Numbered from the stretch's first letter, positions 17,170-26,749 are shown. The stretch: 40,718 bases of DNA from Planctomycetota bacterium (GCA_020847695.1 JADLBP010000032.1:1-40718), one strand, 5' to 3'. Translations and numbers: made by a program. The notes: generated by a model not told the origin, from the sequence alone.

Positions 17170-18210
17170 ATGGCGGTCGCTACGATCGAACCCTCGATGG
17201 AAGTGGCGCAAGGAACGGGGCTGTCGAATTGGGTGCGCGCGGCGCTGGCGTTGGGTGCGCTCGCTCCCGCGATCGCCGCGTACCAGTCGCCGGCGCCCTC
17301 CGCTCCGATCCAGCAACCCGCGCCTCTGACCCTGGCCGAGGCGCGCGCAGCGTTCGCGAAAGCCGACGCGGACCAGGACGCCGTGCTCGAGGCAGGCGAG
17401 TTCGCGGCCGCAGCGCTCGGCGACGCCGACGTGAAGCTCGCCGACCGCGACGCGGACGGGGTGCTGCGATCCGAGGAGTATCTGGGCGCGCTGCCGCTCC
17501 TGCTCGCGCGCGCTGGCCGCCGCGCGAGCCCGGAGCTCGAATCCGAGGCGATCCGCCTGCGCGCGCTCGGAGCGCCGACGCCGGCCCGATCGGCGTCGAC
17601 CGCGCCTGCACCCGCGTCGACGGGTGGCGCGGCGAGGGAGCGCCTGGTCAGCGCGGTCCGCGGCCCCGTCGAACCTCCGCAGGCGACCCGTCCGCGCTCG
17701 TCGACTCCGGTGGAGGGGCCCGCGGGCGCACGACTGCGCACCGCGCCGACCGCCGCCGAGGCGGAAGCTCGTCTGCAAGCCGCCCGCGTCGCGCTCTCGG
17801 AGCGACTGCAGCATGCGTCCGGCGCTGGCGAGCCCGCGTCGGCGCCCACCGAGATCGACACCGTTTCCGGGCAGCGCCGTCGAGCGCAGGACGACGAACG
17901 CAACGATCCCAGCATCACCGCGCAGCGGCTGCGTGCCGCGCGTCAGAAGCTCGACGAGCGCATCCGCGGCGCACGCGACGAAGGCGCGCGCGACGGACAG
18001 ACGCGTCCGGCGGAAACCGTCGCCCCGGAACGCGCTCCGGCGCCAGGCGTGCCCAAGTCCGCACCACCGCGTCCGCGCGCCGACACGCCGGCCGAAACCT
18101 CCGGAGGTTCGTCTCCGCAGCATGGCGAGCGCCCGATGCCTCGCCCGCCTCCGACCGAGCCTGCGAAGGGACCGCCGCCGGCTGAAACCAAGCCGCCGGG
18201 CGCTCGGTGA
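17170..18210 (+). CDS. Secreted EF-hand protein with Pro/Ala-rich tail
   Basis: 346 residues from the ATG at 17170; an ATG at 17197 gives an equally good signal sequence (hydrophobic core ALALGALAPAIAA). Just after it are two EF-hand calcium loops, DADQDAVLEAGE and DRDADGVLRSEE, each with Asp at positions 1, 3 and 5 and Glu at 12. The remainder is low complexity, rich in Pro, Ala, Arg and Glu. It includes two copies of a helical pattern RL-x-AAR-x2-L-x-ER (17761-17820 and 17917-17973). No enzyme domain is seen. Likely an extracytoplasmic calcium-binding or structural protein. Confidence 0.75.
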   Translation: MAVATIEPSMEVAQGTGLSNWVRAALALGALAPAIAAYQSPAPSAPIQQPAPLTLAEARAAFAKADADQDAVLEAGEFAAAALGDADVKLADRDADGVLRSEEYLGALPLLLARAGRRASPELESEAIRLRALGAPTPARSASTAPAPASTGGAARERLVSAVRGPVEPPQATRPRSSTPVEGPAGARLRTAPTAAEAEARLQAARVALSERLQHASGAGEPASAPTEIDTVSGQRRRAQDDERNDPSITAQRLRAARQKLDERIRGARDEGARDGQTRPAETVAPERAPAPGVPKSAPPRPRADTPAETSGGSSPQHGERPMPRPPPTEPAKGPPPAETKPPGAR

Positions 18211-18218
18211 CCAAAACA

Positions 18219-18255
18219 CTGCGGACCCCATGCGTTTTCGGCATGCGGTCCGCAG
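18219..18255 (-). terminator. Intrinsic terminator of the ferredoxin-DUF2203 transcript
   Basis: Arms 18219-18233 and 18241-18255 form a 15-bp stem with one C-C mismatch and a 7-base loop. On the minus strand it is followed by TGTTTTGG. It lies 68 bases after the DUF2203 stop and just after the convergent EF-hand gene's stop, so the hairpin may serve both strands. Confidence 0.7.
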
Positions 18256-18322
18256 CGCGGGCGCGACTCGGAGTCTTTCGTCTCTCCGTCGCGTGTTCGT
18301 ACGAGCTCAATCTACTCGACGA

Positions 18323-18679
18323 TCACACACCTTGCCGGAGAGGCAGGCGCCGCATGGTGGTCTTGGTGAGCTCGCCGTCGATCGCGAGGTCACCCTCGGC
18401 GGACGGCACGACGATCCGCAGCGGACGGTCCTGGTCGACGCGGCAGCCGAGCGTTTCGACTTCCTTCTCGGCTCGCCGCAGCTCTCGCCGTTGGGTGGAA
18501 AGTTCTGCCTCCAGCGTCGCCAGGTCGGCTTGGTGCGCCTTCGCGCTCGGCAGCAGCGCTTCGCGCAGTTCCTCGAGGCGCGCCGCTTCGAACGTCCGGT
18601 CGCGCAACTCGCGCCGAATCGCCCGCAGCAGGGGGAGCAGACGCTCGGCGTCCTTCAGTCCGTAAGTGCGGCTTTGCAT
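18323..18679 (-). CDS. DUF2203-like coiled-coil protein
   Basis: 118 residues. The N-terminus YGLKDAERLLPLLRAIRREL matches the start of DUF2203 proteins, which have no assigned function. A long charged amphipathic helix follows (about 20-75). The C-terminal part, with CRVDQDRPLRIVVPS and GDLAIDGEL, does not match the usual DUF2203 ending well, so membership is partial. The ATG at 18679 has GGAGG five bases upstream and was chosen over an upstream in-frame ATG at 18745. It lies 96 bases downstream of the ferredoxin gene, probably in one transcript. Confidence 0.7.
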   Translation of the reverse strand: MQSRTYGLKDAERLLPLLRAIRRELRDRTFEAARLEELREALLPSAKAHQADLATLEAELSTQRRELRRAEKEVETLGCRVDQDRPLRIVVPSAEGDLAIDGELTKTTMRRLPLRQGV

Positions 18680-18775
18680 GGGAACCTCCGTTGAAAGGCT
18701 GATGGAGCAGCCGGTTCCCTTCCCGGCAGCGAAACGCTTTTCCACGATGCCCGCGCCGCGGAGGGCGAGAAAGCG

Positions 18776-18982
18776 TCACGCCCCCTTGATGACCTCGACC
18801 GGGCACGCCTCGATTGCCTCCTTGGTCTTCGCTTGGAGGTCGGCGCGCGCAAGCTGCGCCAGGTAGTCGGGTCGCAGCCGGCACGTGTCGCCGGCCGGCA
18901 CCTCGAAGACCTCTGCGACGAGGTCCTCGCACAGGTTGCACGAGATGCAGCCCTCCTCGATCCAGATGCGTTGGTAGGGCAT
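18776..18982 (-). CDS. 4Fe-4S ferredoxin (single cluster)
   Basis: Small electron carrier of 68 residues. Cluster ligands are seen in CISCNLC (C-x2-C-x2-C) near the N-terminus and in the distal CP of EACPVEVI. Only one cluster set is present, as in the monocluster ferredoxins of Thermotoga and Desulfovibrio. The acidic N-terminal segment and length fit. Redox partners are not evident from neighbours. It is divergent from queD, with 128 bases between starts. Confidence 0.9.
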   Translation of the reverse strand: MPYQRIWIEEGCISCNLCEDLVAEVFEVPAGDTCRLRPDYLAQLARADLQAKTKEAIEACPVEVIKGA

Positions 18983-19110
18983 GGGGTGAGGCTCTATCGG
19001 CCGCAGCCGGCCGCACGCTCCGGAATCTTACCCTAGCGGAAGGTACTCGCGCCGCGGCGGGGTCGGTTAGACTCCCGAGCTCGCCGCCCCACGCGGGCAG
19101 GTGGAGTTCC

Positions 19111-19542
19111 ATGCCGCGACCCGTCGTCGAGATCACGCACCGCGAGGAGTTCTCGTCCGCCCATCGGCTCCACGATCCGGCGCTGTCGGACGAGGAGAAC
19201 CGGCGGCTCTACGGCATCTGCAATCGCGACCACGGGCACAACTACGCGCTGGAGGTCACCGTGGTCGGACCGGTACCGACCAGCGGGATGGTGATGGACC
19301 TGAAGGAACTCGGGACGGTCGTCCAGGAGCGCATCCTCGCGGTGGTCGACCATCGCCATCTGAACCACGACGTGCCGTTCCTTGCCGGAGTGATCCCGAC
19401 CGCCGAGAACCTGGCGGTCGCGTTCTGGCACCAGATCGAACCCCAGTTGAAGGGATACGCCGGATGTCGACTGCACCGGATTCGCGTGTACGAGAGCAGG
19501 AACAACTACGTGGACTTCCTGGGGCCGGCGCCGGTGCGATAG
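19111..19542 (+). CDS. queD: 6-pyruvoyltetrahydropterin synthase / QueD family enzyme
   Basis: Converts 7,8-dihydroneopterin triphosphate to 6-carboxy- or 6-pyruvoyl-tetrahydropterin. 143 residues. Zinc histidines lie in SSAHRL and DHGHNY. The catalytic cysteine in CNRDHGH gives the C-x3-HGH spacing of Que[17 protein letters not shown] and PTAENLA match the wider PTPS family, and the C-terminal glutamate is in VYESRNN. The sequence therefore fits either queuosine (QueD) or tetrahydrobiopterin-type chemistry. GGTGGAG precedes the ATG. The downstream folE supplies its substrate, which supports the call; queC and queE are not in the window. Confidence 0.88.
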   Translation: MPRPVVEITHREEFSSAHRLHDPALSDEENRRLYGICNRDHGHNYALEVTVVGPVPTSGMVMDLKELGTVVQERILAVVDHRHLNHDVPFLAGVIPTAENLAVAFWHQIEPQLKGYAGCRLHRIRVYESRNNYVDFLGPAPVR

Positions 19543-20093
19543 CCCCGTTGATTCGGCAGATGCTCGCCCAGCTCGGCGAGAACCCCGAACGCGAAGGCCT
19601 CGCTCGCACGCCCGAGCGCGTCGAACGCGCGTGGCGCGAGTTGACGCAGGGCATGACCCGATCCGTCGACGAGGTCGTCGGACAAGGGGTCTTCGACGAG
19701 GACTGCTCGGAGATGATCCTGGTCAAGGACATCGAGTTCTACAGCGTCTGCGAGCACCACCTGCTGCCGTTCTACGGCCGCGTCCACGTCGCCTACATCC
19801 CGAACGGCCGCATCATCGGCCTCTCGAAGATCCCGCGGATCGTCGACGTCTTTGCTCGACGCCTCCAGGTGCAGGAGCGCATGACCGTCGAGATCGCGCA
19901 GGCGATCCAGCGCATCCTCGCGCCCAAAGGCGTCGGCGTCGTCGCCGAGGCCCGGCACCTCTGCATGATGATGCGCGGCGTGCAGAAGCAGAACTCCGCC
20001 GCGATGACGTCGTGCCTGCTCGGCGCGTTCCAGTCGGATTCGAAGACGCGCAGCGAGTTCCTCTCGCTCGTCCGCAGCCTGCGCAGCGGCTGA
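19464..20093 (+). CDS. folE: GTP cyclohydrolase I
   Basis: Opens the GTP imidazole ring to make 7,8-dihydroneopterin triphosphate for folate, queuosine and biopterin pathways. The core has the zinc ligands in [12 protein letters not shown] and HLCMMMRG, plus [15 protein letters not shown] and VQERMT. The chosen ATG at 19464 has GAAGGGA eight bases upstream and gives 209 residues, overlapping queD by 79 bases in another frame. A TTG at 19548 would give 181 residues, starting right at the conserved [17 protein letters not shown], but has no ribosome-binding sequence. Gene identity is certain; the start is less so. Confidence 0.94.
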   Translation: MSTAPDSRVREQEQLRGLPGAGAGAIAPLIRQMLAQLGENPEREGLARTPERVERAWRELTQGMTRSVDEVVGQGVFDEDCSEMILVKDIEFYSVCEHHLLPFYGRVHVAYIPNGRIIGLSKIPRIVDVFARRLQVQERMTVEIAQAIQRILAPKGVGVVAEARHLCMMMRGVQKQNSAAMTSCLLGAFQSDSKTRSEFLSLVRSLRSG

Positions 20094-20109
20094 GTTCGCG
20101 CTCAGCCGC
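20086..20109. terminator. Hairpin spanning the convergent folE and SDR stop codons
   Basis: Perfect 9-bp stem, GCGGCTGAG (20086-20094) with CTCAGCCGC (20101-20109), and a 6-base loop. Both stop codons, TGA of folE and TGA of the SDR on the other strand, are inside the stem, and the genes are only eight bases apart. No T-tract follows on either strand, so a bidirectional terminator is possible but not proven. Confidence 0.45.
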
Positions 20110-20806
20110 GCTTCGGCACTTCGAGATCGTCGACGTTGGTGTCGCGTGGCGAGGTCCACGCCTTCCAGATCACCTCGGCGACGTCTTCGGGCTTGTTCAT
20201 CTTCGCGCGGTCCCAGGTGCCGGCGACCTTGTCGAAGATCGAGGTGTCGGTCTGTCCCGGGTACACGGTGGAGACCCGCATGCCTTCCTTGGCGAGATCC
20301 AGCCGCAGCGCTTCGCTGAAGCCGCGCAGACCGTACTTCGACGCGCAGTAGGCGACGTTGCCGGGGAACGGTTGCTTCGCCGCTTGCGACGCGACGTTGA
20401 AGATGTGCGCGCGACCGCTCTGACGCAGAGCGTCGAGCGACTCGAGGGTCACGTAGAACGGACCGTCGAGGTTCACTTCCATGTGGCGCTTCCACGTCGC
20501 GACGTCGAGCTTGTCGAAGGGCTTGACGTCGAACACGCCCGCATTGTTGACGAGCACGTCGATCGAGCCGTCCAGGAACTCGATCGCGCGCCAGACCGCG
20601 GCTTCGACCGAGCCGTGCTCGCGTACGTTCATCTGGGAGGCGCGGCCCTTGCCGCCGACCTTCTCGATCTCCGCGGTCACCGCGTCGAGTTCGGGCGACG
20701 ACCGCGCCGCGACGACGACGCGGGAACCTTCCTTGGCGAATCGAAGTGCGATCGCGCGGCCGATGCCTCGGCCGCCTCCGGTGACGAGTACGCGCGGGAC
20801 GGTCAT
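20102..20806 (-). CDS. Short-chain dehydrogenase/reductase
   Basis: NAD(P)(H)-dependent oxidoreductase of 234 residues. It has a Rossmann cofactor site TGGGRGIG near the N-terminus, NNAG at the expected place, the catalytic serine in NVAS and the YxxxK pair in YCASK. YPGQTDTSIF follows, as in classical SDRs. The arginine after the glycine motif and the charged residue pattern suggest NADP(H) but do not prove it. The substrate is unknown. Being next to folE and a PTPS-like gene, a pteridine (sepiapterin-type) reductase is one possibility, though general ketone reductases look the same. Confidence 0.88.
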   Translation of the reverse strand: MTVPRVLVTGGGRGIGRAIALRFAKEGSRVVVAARSSPELDAVTAEIEKVGGKGRASQMNVREHGSVEAAVWRAIEFLDGSIDVLVNNAGVFDVKPFDKLDVATWKRHMEVNLDGPFYVTLESLDALRQSGRAHIFNVASQAAKQPFPGNVAYCASKYGLRGFSEALRLDLAKEGMRVSTVYPGQTDTSIFDKVAGTWDRAKMNKPEDVAEVIWKAWTSPRDTNVDDLEVPKRG

Positions 20807-20907
20807 GTGCTGGGGCTGATGGGGGACGTGTGGGGATGCGCGTGCGCGCGAAGGAAGGGGGTCGCAGAGCATAGCGGCTCTGCGCGAGTTCGCTTGCGTC
20901 GCGTCGG

Positions 20908-22971
<2,064 letters not shown>

Positions 22972-23130
22972 GGAGTCCGTCTAGCGTTCGGTGCGCGCGG
23001 CTCGGCGCGGCGAGAGTCCCGAGTCGGGTGGTTGCGAGGCGTCAGTCTAGCCGGCGAGGCGACCGCTCCCGCGCAGGCGGGCGAGCTCGTGATCGCGACG
23101 AGCGCGCCCGTACCCCTGGACCAAAACGAA

Positions 23131-23163
23131 GCGAGGCCGCCCCGGAACCCGGCGCGGCCTCGC
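23131..23163 (-). terminator. Intrinsic terminator of the downstream porin gene
   Basis: Arms 23131-23140 and 23154-23163 pair perfectly (GCGAGGCCGC with GCGGCCTCGC) around a 13-base loop. On the minus strand it is followed by TTCGTTTTGG. It begins 20 bases after the porin stop. Confidence 0.85.
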
Positions 23164-23183
23164 GAATTCGGAAGCGTTGTTGG

Positions 23184-24260
23184 CTACTTGCCGACCGTGA
23201 GCGCGAGCGCCAACGCGGTCGTCTCTTCGATGTCGTTGTCCGACGTCGTGTCGATCACGTTGAACTGCCACTTCACGTCGTGGCCGGAAACGTAGTAGTT
23301 CACGCCGAGCGTGATCGCGCCGAGGTTGGTCGCCGTGTCGGCGTCCTCGTAGCGAGCGGCGACTTCCCACGTGTTCGGTTGGACCATGTAGCTCACCGCG
23401 ACGGCCCACGGCGTCGAGTCCGGCACGTCGAACACGTTCACCGAGCCCTTGCTGTAGTCGAGCATCTCGGCGTTCATCGCCCACGAGCCGTTGGCGTACT
23501 GCGCGTCGAAGGCGAGCACGTCGCCGTCCGCGGAGTTGCCGCCGCCGTCGACCGCGCCGCCGTCGTCGAACCAACCGACGCCGACCGAGAGCGCTGCGTC
23601 ATCGGGCGCACCGTACGCGCCTTCGACCATGCCGACGCCTTGGCCGAGCACGTCGTAGCGCAGGCGTCCGGTGAGCGCGAGCTCGTCCGCCGTGCCGTCG
23701 ACGCCGTTCTGCGCCGCGACCCACCAGTGCAGACGCTGGAAGCTGCCGTCGACCATCACGCCGACGTTGTCGTCGAACTGTGCCGGCCGTCCACCGATCC
23801 AGAACTCGTCGGATGCGGTGCGCAGCACGAACAGCTGGTTGCGCGGATCGACGAGTCCGTTCCAGTAGAGCGGCGACTGGAATCGGCCCATCGTCGTGCG
23901 CAGGTTCGGGCTGCACTCCCACGCCGCGTACGCGTCGAGCAACCGCGCGTCACCGCCGGCCGCTTCGAGCTGGACGCGGAACGAGTACTCACCGACACCA
24001 CCGCGGAGCCCGAGGCGCGCGCGATCGAGCGCGGTGCCGAGCGCATCGGTGTTCGGTTGGCCCGCGAGCGCAGGCGAATCGGAATCCTGAGCGATGAAGA
24101 CGCGCAGGTAGCCGTCCCAGCTCAGTGCGTTCGCAGGGTCCTGGAGGGCGGCGCTCAGCCCGGAGAGCTCGGCGTCCAGCGAACTCCAGCCTTGGTTGGA
24201 TTGCACGTCGGACGCCATCGGCAGCCCAAGCGCGAGAGACCCGAACAACATCGGCAACAT
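23184..24260 (-). CDS. Porin_O_P-type outer-membrane protein, copy 1
   Basis: 358 residues. A short signal peptide (MLPMLFGSLALGLPMAS) is followed by alternating hydrophobic/polar beta-strand patterning through the whole length. Segments include DAYAAWECSPNLRTTMGRFQ, LYWNGLVDPRNQLF, HWWVAAQNGVDG, TPWAVAVSYMVQPNTWEVAAR and NYYVSGHDVKWQFNV, characteristic of phosphate-selective porin-like (OprP/OprO) proteins. The end TALALALTVGK lacks the terminal aromatic residue typical of BAM substrates. GGAAGGAG lies seven bases before the ATG. Paralogous to the next gene upstream; both are probably single-gene transcripts. The transported solute is unknown. Confidence 0.8.
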   Translation of the reverse strand: MLPMLFGSLALGLPMASDVQSNQGWSSLDAELSGLSAALQDPANALSWDGYLRVFIAQDSDSPALAGQPNTDALGTALDRARLGLRGGVGEYSFRVQLEAAGGDARLLDAYAAWECSPNLRTTMGRFQSPLYWNGLVDPRNQLFVLRTASDEFWIGGRPAQFDDNVGVMVDGSFQRLHWWVAAQNGVDGTADELALTGRLRYDVLGQGVGMVEGAYGAPDDAALSVGVGWFDDGGAVDGGGNSADGDVLAFDAQYANGSWAMNAEMLDYSKGSVNVFDVPDSTPWAVAVSYMVQPNTWEVAARYEDADTATNLGAITLGVNYYVSGHDVKWQFNVIDTTSDNDIEETTALALALTVGK

Positions 24261-24398
24261 CGATCGACTCCTTCCGGTCCGCCCGAGGGGCGAGACCGCC
24301 AGAGAGCATGCCGGGTTCGCGAGGCGGGTGGAAGCGACAGCCCGTGTTTTCGGCTGCGGCTTCGTGCACGCGCGTGGAGGTTTGGCGGCAAAAGAAAA

Positions 24399-24425
24399 GG
24401 AGCCCCGCGACGCGCGCGGGGCTCC
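24399..24425 (-). terminator. Strong intrinsic terminator between the two porin genes
   Basis: Perfect 11-bp stem, GGAGCCCCGCG (24399-24409) with CGCGGGGCTCC (24415-24425), and a 5-base loop. On the minus strand it is followed by TTTTCTTTTG. It starts 54 bases after the stop of porin copy 2 and isolates it from copy 1. Confidence 0.93.
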
Positions 24426-24478
24426 TTGAGCTCTCGATCCGACCTACGACGCGCGCAGGCCGGTTCGAAGGGTGGCTA

Positions 24479-25510
24479 TCAGGCGCCGAGGATCAGCGAC
24501 AGCGCGAGGGCGGTGCCGTCCGGGTTGCCGTCGCTGTTGTAGCTGTCGAACTGCAGCGTCCACTTGGCGTTGTGGCCGTTCGCGTAGTAGGTCACGCCAC
24601 CGGCGAAGTGCGTGGTGTCGTTGGCGTCGTCCCAGTCTTCGATGCGACCGGCGACTTCCCACTCGTTCGGGGAGACCATGTAGCTGACGGTGACGTCCCA
24701 CGGCGTGTTGTCGCCCAGGTCCTTGTCGTAGTCAGCGATCTGCGCGTGGGCGTAAAGCGGGCCTTGCGTGAAGACCACGTCGCCGCCGATCGCGGTGCCG
24801 TCGTTCAGGAAGCCGTCGTCGGTGAAGCCGACGCCGACCGTGAGGTTCTGCTCGTCCGTCGAGTTGTAGGCACCTTCTTGGAGGCCCACACCCTTGCCCA
24901 TCGCCGTGAACGTGGCGCGGCCGGAGATGCGGTGCTCGTCAGCGAGCGAGTCCGAGCCGTTCTGGACCGCGACGGCCCAGCCGATTTGCTCGAAGTTGCC
25001 CGAGAACATCGCACCCAGGTCGCGGCCGTTGGCGAACAGGCCGTTCAGGGTGTAACCACCGGCGAGGTGATCGTTGAAGAGCAGGTGGTTCTCGTCCACC
25101 CAGCCCTGCCACAGGAAGGGAGCGCGGAAGAGGCCGAGCGTGCCCTTGACTTGCTCGCCGACCTTGAACGTGCCGTAGCCGTCCACGAGGTCCGCGGTGC
25201 CGCCAGCGGCGTCGACGGCGACGTGGAAGCCGTAGCCGGCGCCCGCGTCCGCGTCGAAGACGACGCGCATGTTGTCCGCGGTGACGCCGAGCTCGTCGTC
25301 GGCAGCGCCGGCAACGTCTTGGTCGACCATGTCAACCGCGACACGGATGAAGGCAGAAACACCGACACCGCCAGGGCCGGAGGAGGTGAGGCTGGTGGCC
25401 AGGTTCTCGAGTTCCCGGTCCAGCGTCATGTACTCCCCGTCCGTGGAGCCGGCGAAACCAAGCGAGCTGGCGGTGAGCACCGCGAGCGCGCCAAGAACAG
25501 TCTTGTTCAT
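24479..25510 (-). CDS. Porin_O_P-type outer-membrane protein, copy 2
   Basis: 343 residues from the ATG at 25510; the open frame extends nine codons further but a signal peptide begins here (MNKTVLGALAVLTASSLGFAG). Shared blocks with copy 1 include FLWQGWVDENHLLF versus LYWNGLVDPRNQLF, GWAVAVQNGSDSLADE versus HWWVAAQNGVDGTADE, TPWDVTVSYMVSPNEWEVAGR and YYANGHNAKWTLQFD. The mature region is Gly/Asp-rich. It ends TALALSLILGA, again without a terminal aromatic. GGAGT lies about ten bases upstream of the start, inside a pyrimidine-rich leader. Likely a diffusion or anion channel; specificity unknown. Confidence 0.8.
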   Translation of the reverse strand: MNKTVLGALAVLTASSLGFAGSTDGEYMTLDRELENLATSLTSSGPGGVGVSAFIRVAVDMVDQDVAGAADDELGVTADNMRVVFDADAGAGYGFHVAVDAAGGTADLVDGYGTFKVGEQVKGTLGLFRAPFLWQGWVDENHLLFNDHLAGGYTLNGLFANGRDLGAMFSGNFEQIGWAVAVQNGSDSLADEHRISGRATFTAMGKGVGLQEGAYNSTDEQNLTVGVGFTDDGFLNDGTAIGGDVVFTQGPLYAHAQIADYDKDLGDNTPWDVTVSYMVSPNEWEVAGRIEDWDDANDTTHFAGGVTYYANGHNAKWTLQFDSYNSDGNPDGTALALSLILGA

Positions 25511-25816
25511 GTTGGAATGCACTCCAAAGAGAGACACAGAGAGAGAGGGATGGGGTCTAGAGCGCGCAGAAGATGCCGCCCGACGGGTGCGAGGGAAAGC
25601 CCGAGCCGAGCTTTTTTTGGAAAACCCCCGCTCTGAGCAATCGGTGTCAATCGCCCGGCGCTGGCCCGAAAAAGCCCCGAACCCGTCAGCGAAGCCTGCG
25701 TAAGTCGTTTCACACCAGTCGTTTGCGTCGCAATGTGCCGATGATGTCGTACCGCGGTTCTGCCGGGCGAGATCCGCACGTTGGCGAAAGAGTGCGTAGC
25801 CAGCGCTCCCGGACCC
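25511..25816. other. 306-base intergenic region upstream of porin copy 2
   Basis: No gene is seen. On the minus strand a TTGACA (-35-like) lies at 25650-25645, with only a poor -10 (GGGTTT or GTTTTC) at the right distance. An A7 tract follows around 25612-25618. Just before the porin start is a repetitive pyrimidine leader (TCTCTCTCTGTGTCTCTC type, complement of about 25525-25550) that ends at the ribosome-binding GGAGT. The half near arfB shows no clear terminator. Confidence 0.4.
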
Positions 25817-26269
25817 TCAATCGGGGTCGGAGGCCTGGCGGTCGCGCTTGCGTTCCGAGCGTCGGCGCTTCGCGTCCAGCCTGCGAACCCCCGACGAGCG
25901 TGTCGGTCGGGTCGCGCGCCGCACCTTCGGCCGAACCAGCGCCTGGCGCAGCGCCGCTGCCAGTCGCGAGCGCGCCGCTTCGAGGTTGCGCTCGGCGCTG
26001 CGGTGCTCGCTGGAGTGGATCACCAGGTCACCATCGGTGGTCAAGCGCCCGGCGAGCGCTGCGAGCACGAGCGCCCGTTCCGCGTCGTCGAATGCCGAGC
26101 TCGCCGCAGGGTTGAAGCGCAGCACGATCTTGGACGCCGTCTTGTTGACGTTTTGCCCGCCGGGGCCGCCTGAGCGCACGCGCTGGATCCCGAGCTCGTT
26201 CTCGGGGATGCGTTTCGCGCGGGAGATCCAGAGGCCCTCCTCGCCGCGTTCTGCGTCACGCTCGGCCAC
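25817..26269 (-). CDS. arfB: Alternative ribosome-rescue factor / peptidyl-tRNA hydrolase ArfB
   Basis: Hydrolyses peptidyl-tRNA on ribosomes stalled at truncated mRNA. 150 residues. The RF-1-type catalytic GGQ is in RSGGPGGQNVNKTAS. The C-terminal ~45 residues form a basic tail (RRLDAKRRRSERKRDRQ), as in ArfB, which inserts it into the empty mRNA channel. There is no codon-recognition domain, unlike RF1/RF2. GTG start at 26269, three bases after the DUF971 stop. Confidence 0.95.
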   Translation of the reverse strand: MAERDAERGEEGLWISRAKRIPENELGIQRVRSGGPGGQNVNKTASKIVLRFNPAASSAFDDAERALVLAALAGRLTTDGDLVIHSSEHRSAERNLEAARSRLAAALRQALVRPKVRRATRPTRSSGVRRLDAKRRRSERKRDRQASDPD

Positions 26270-26272
26270 CGG

Positions 26273-26575
26273 TCAGCTCCCCGGATCGTTGTCGCGGAGG
26301 AACTGGTACGAATAGATGCCGGTGTCGTGGCCGTCCGCGAAGGTGAGCGACACGGCGTAGTTCCCGACCAAGCGTACGCTGGTGTGCGTCAGGTCCGCGG
26401 GCACCGAGCGCGGATCGTGCATCCGCTGGCCGGTGTGCTCGTTCACGCAACGCGCGCACGGGCAGATCGCTCGCAAGCGCGCGGTCGGGTAGACCGTGGT
26501 GTGGCCGTCGAGCCACTCGATCGAGAGTCGGCTCGGGTCGCTCTTCACGATCACGCGCGGCTGTGCGGAACTCAT
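26273..26575 (-). CDS. DUF971-domain protein
   Basis: 100 residues forming a single DUF971 domain (the N-terminal domain of gamma-butyrobetaine hydroxylase-like proteins). Features are LSIEWLDGHTTVYPTARLR, the CPCARC cysteine motif, VGNYAVSLTFADGHDTGIY and SYQFLR. The cysteines could bind zinc or an Fe-S cluster. Stand-alone DUF971 proteins are common and of unknown function. Almost contiguous with arfB and downstream of tRNA-Phe. Confidence 0.88.
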   Translation of the reverse strand: MSSAQPRVIVKSDPSRLSIEWLDGHTTVYPTARLRAICPCARCVNEHTGQRMHDPRSVPADLTHTSVRLVGNYAVSLTFADGHDTGIYSYQFLRDNDPGS

Positions 26576-26621
26576 GGTCGCGCGTTCGGCTTCGCCTGGG
26601 GAAGCGTCGAGGGAAGAAGGT

Positions 26622-26697
26622 TGGTGGGCAGAACCGGGATTGAACCGGTGACCCCGTGATTTTCAGTCACGTGCTCTACCAGCTGAGCTACCTGCCC
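26622..26697 (-). tRNA. tRNA-Phe (GAA) with encoded CCA
   Basis: Minus-strand cloverleaf of 76 bases. The acceptor GGGCAGG pairs with TCTGCCC (one G-T). D-arm is GCTC-AGCTGGTA-GAGC. Anticodon stem CGTGA/TCACG encloses CTGAAAA with anticodon GAA. T-arm is ACCGG-TTCAATC-CCGGT. Discriminator A is followed by a genome-encoded CCA. It sits between ribF and the DUF971 gene, probably in the same transcript. Confidence 0.97.
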
Positions 26698-26749
26698 ACC
26701 GTCTCGCAGCAGCGAGGGGGCGGGATTATCCAGGCGCGACGGCAGGGCG

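Noticed and set aside
24300..25816. Porin duplication as part of a mobile element
   Set aside because: No transposase, terminal inverted repeats or target-site duplication seen; codon use matches neighbours.
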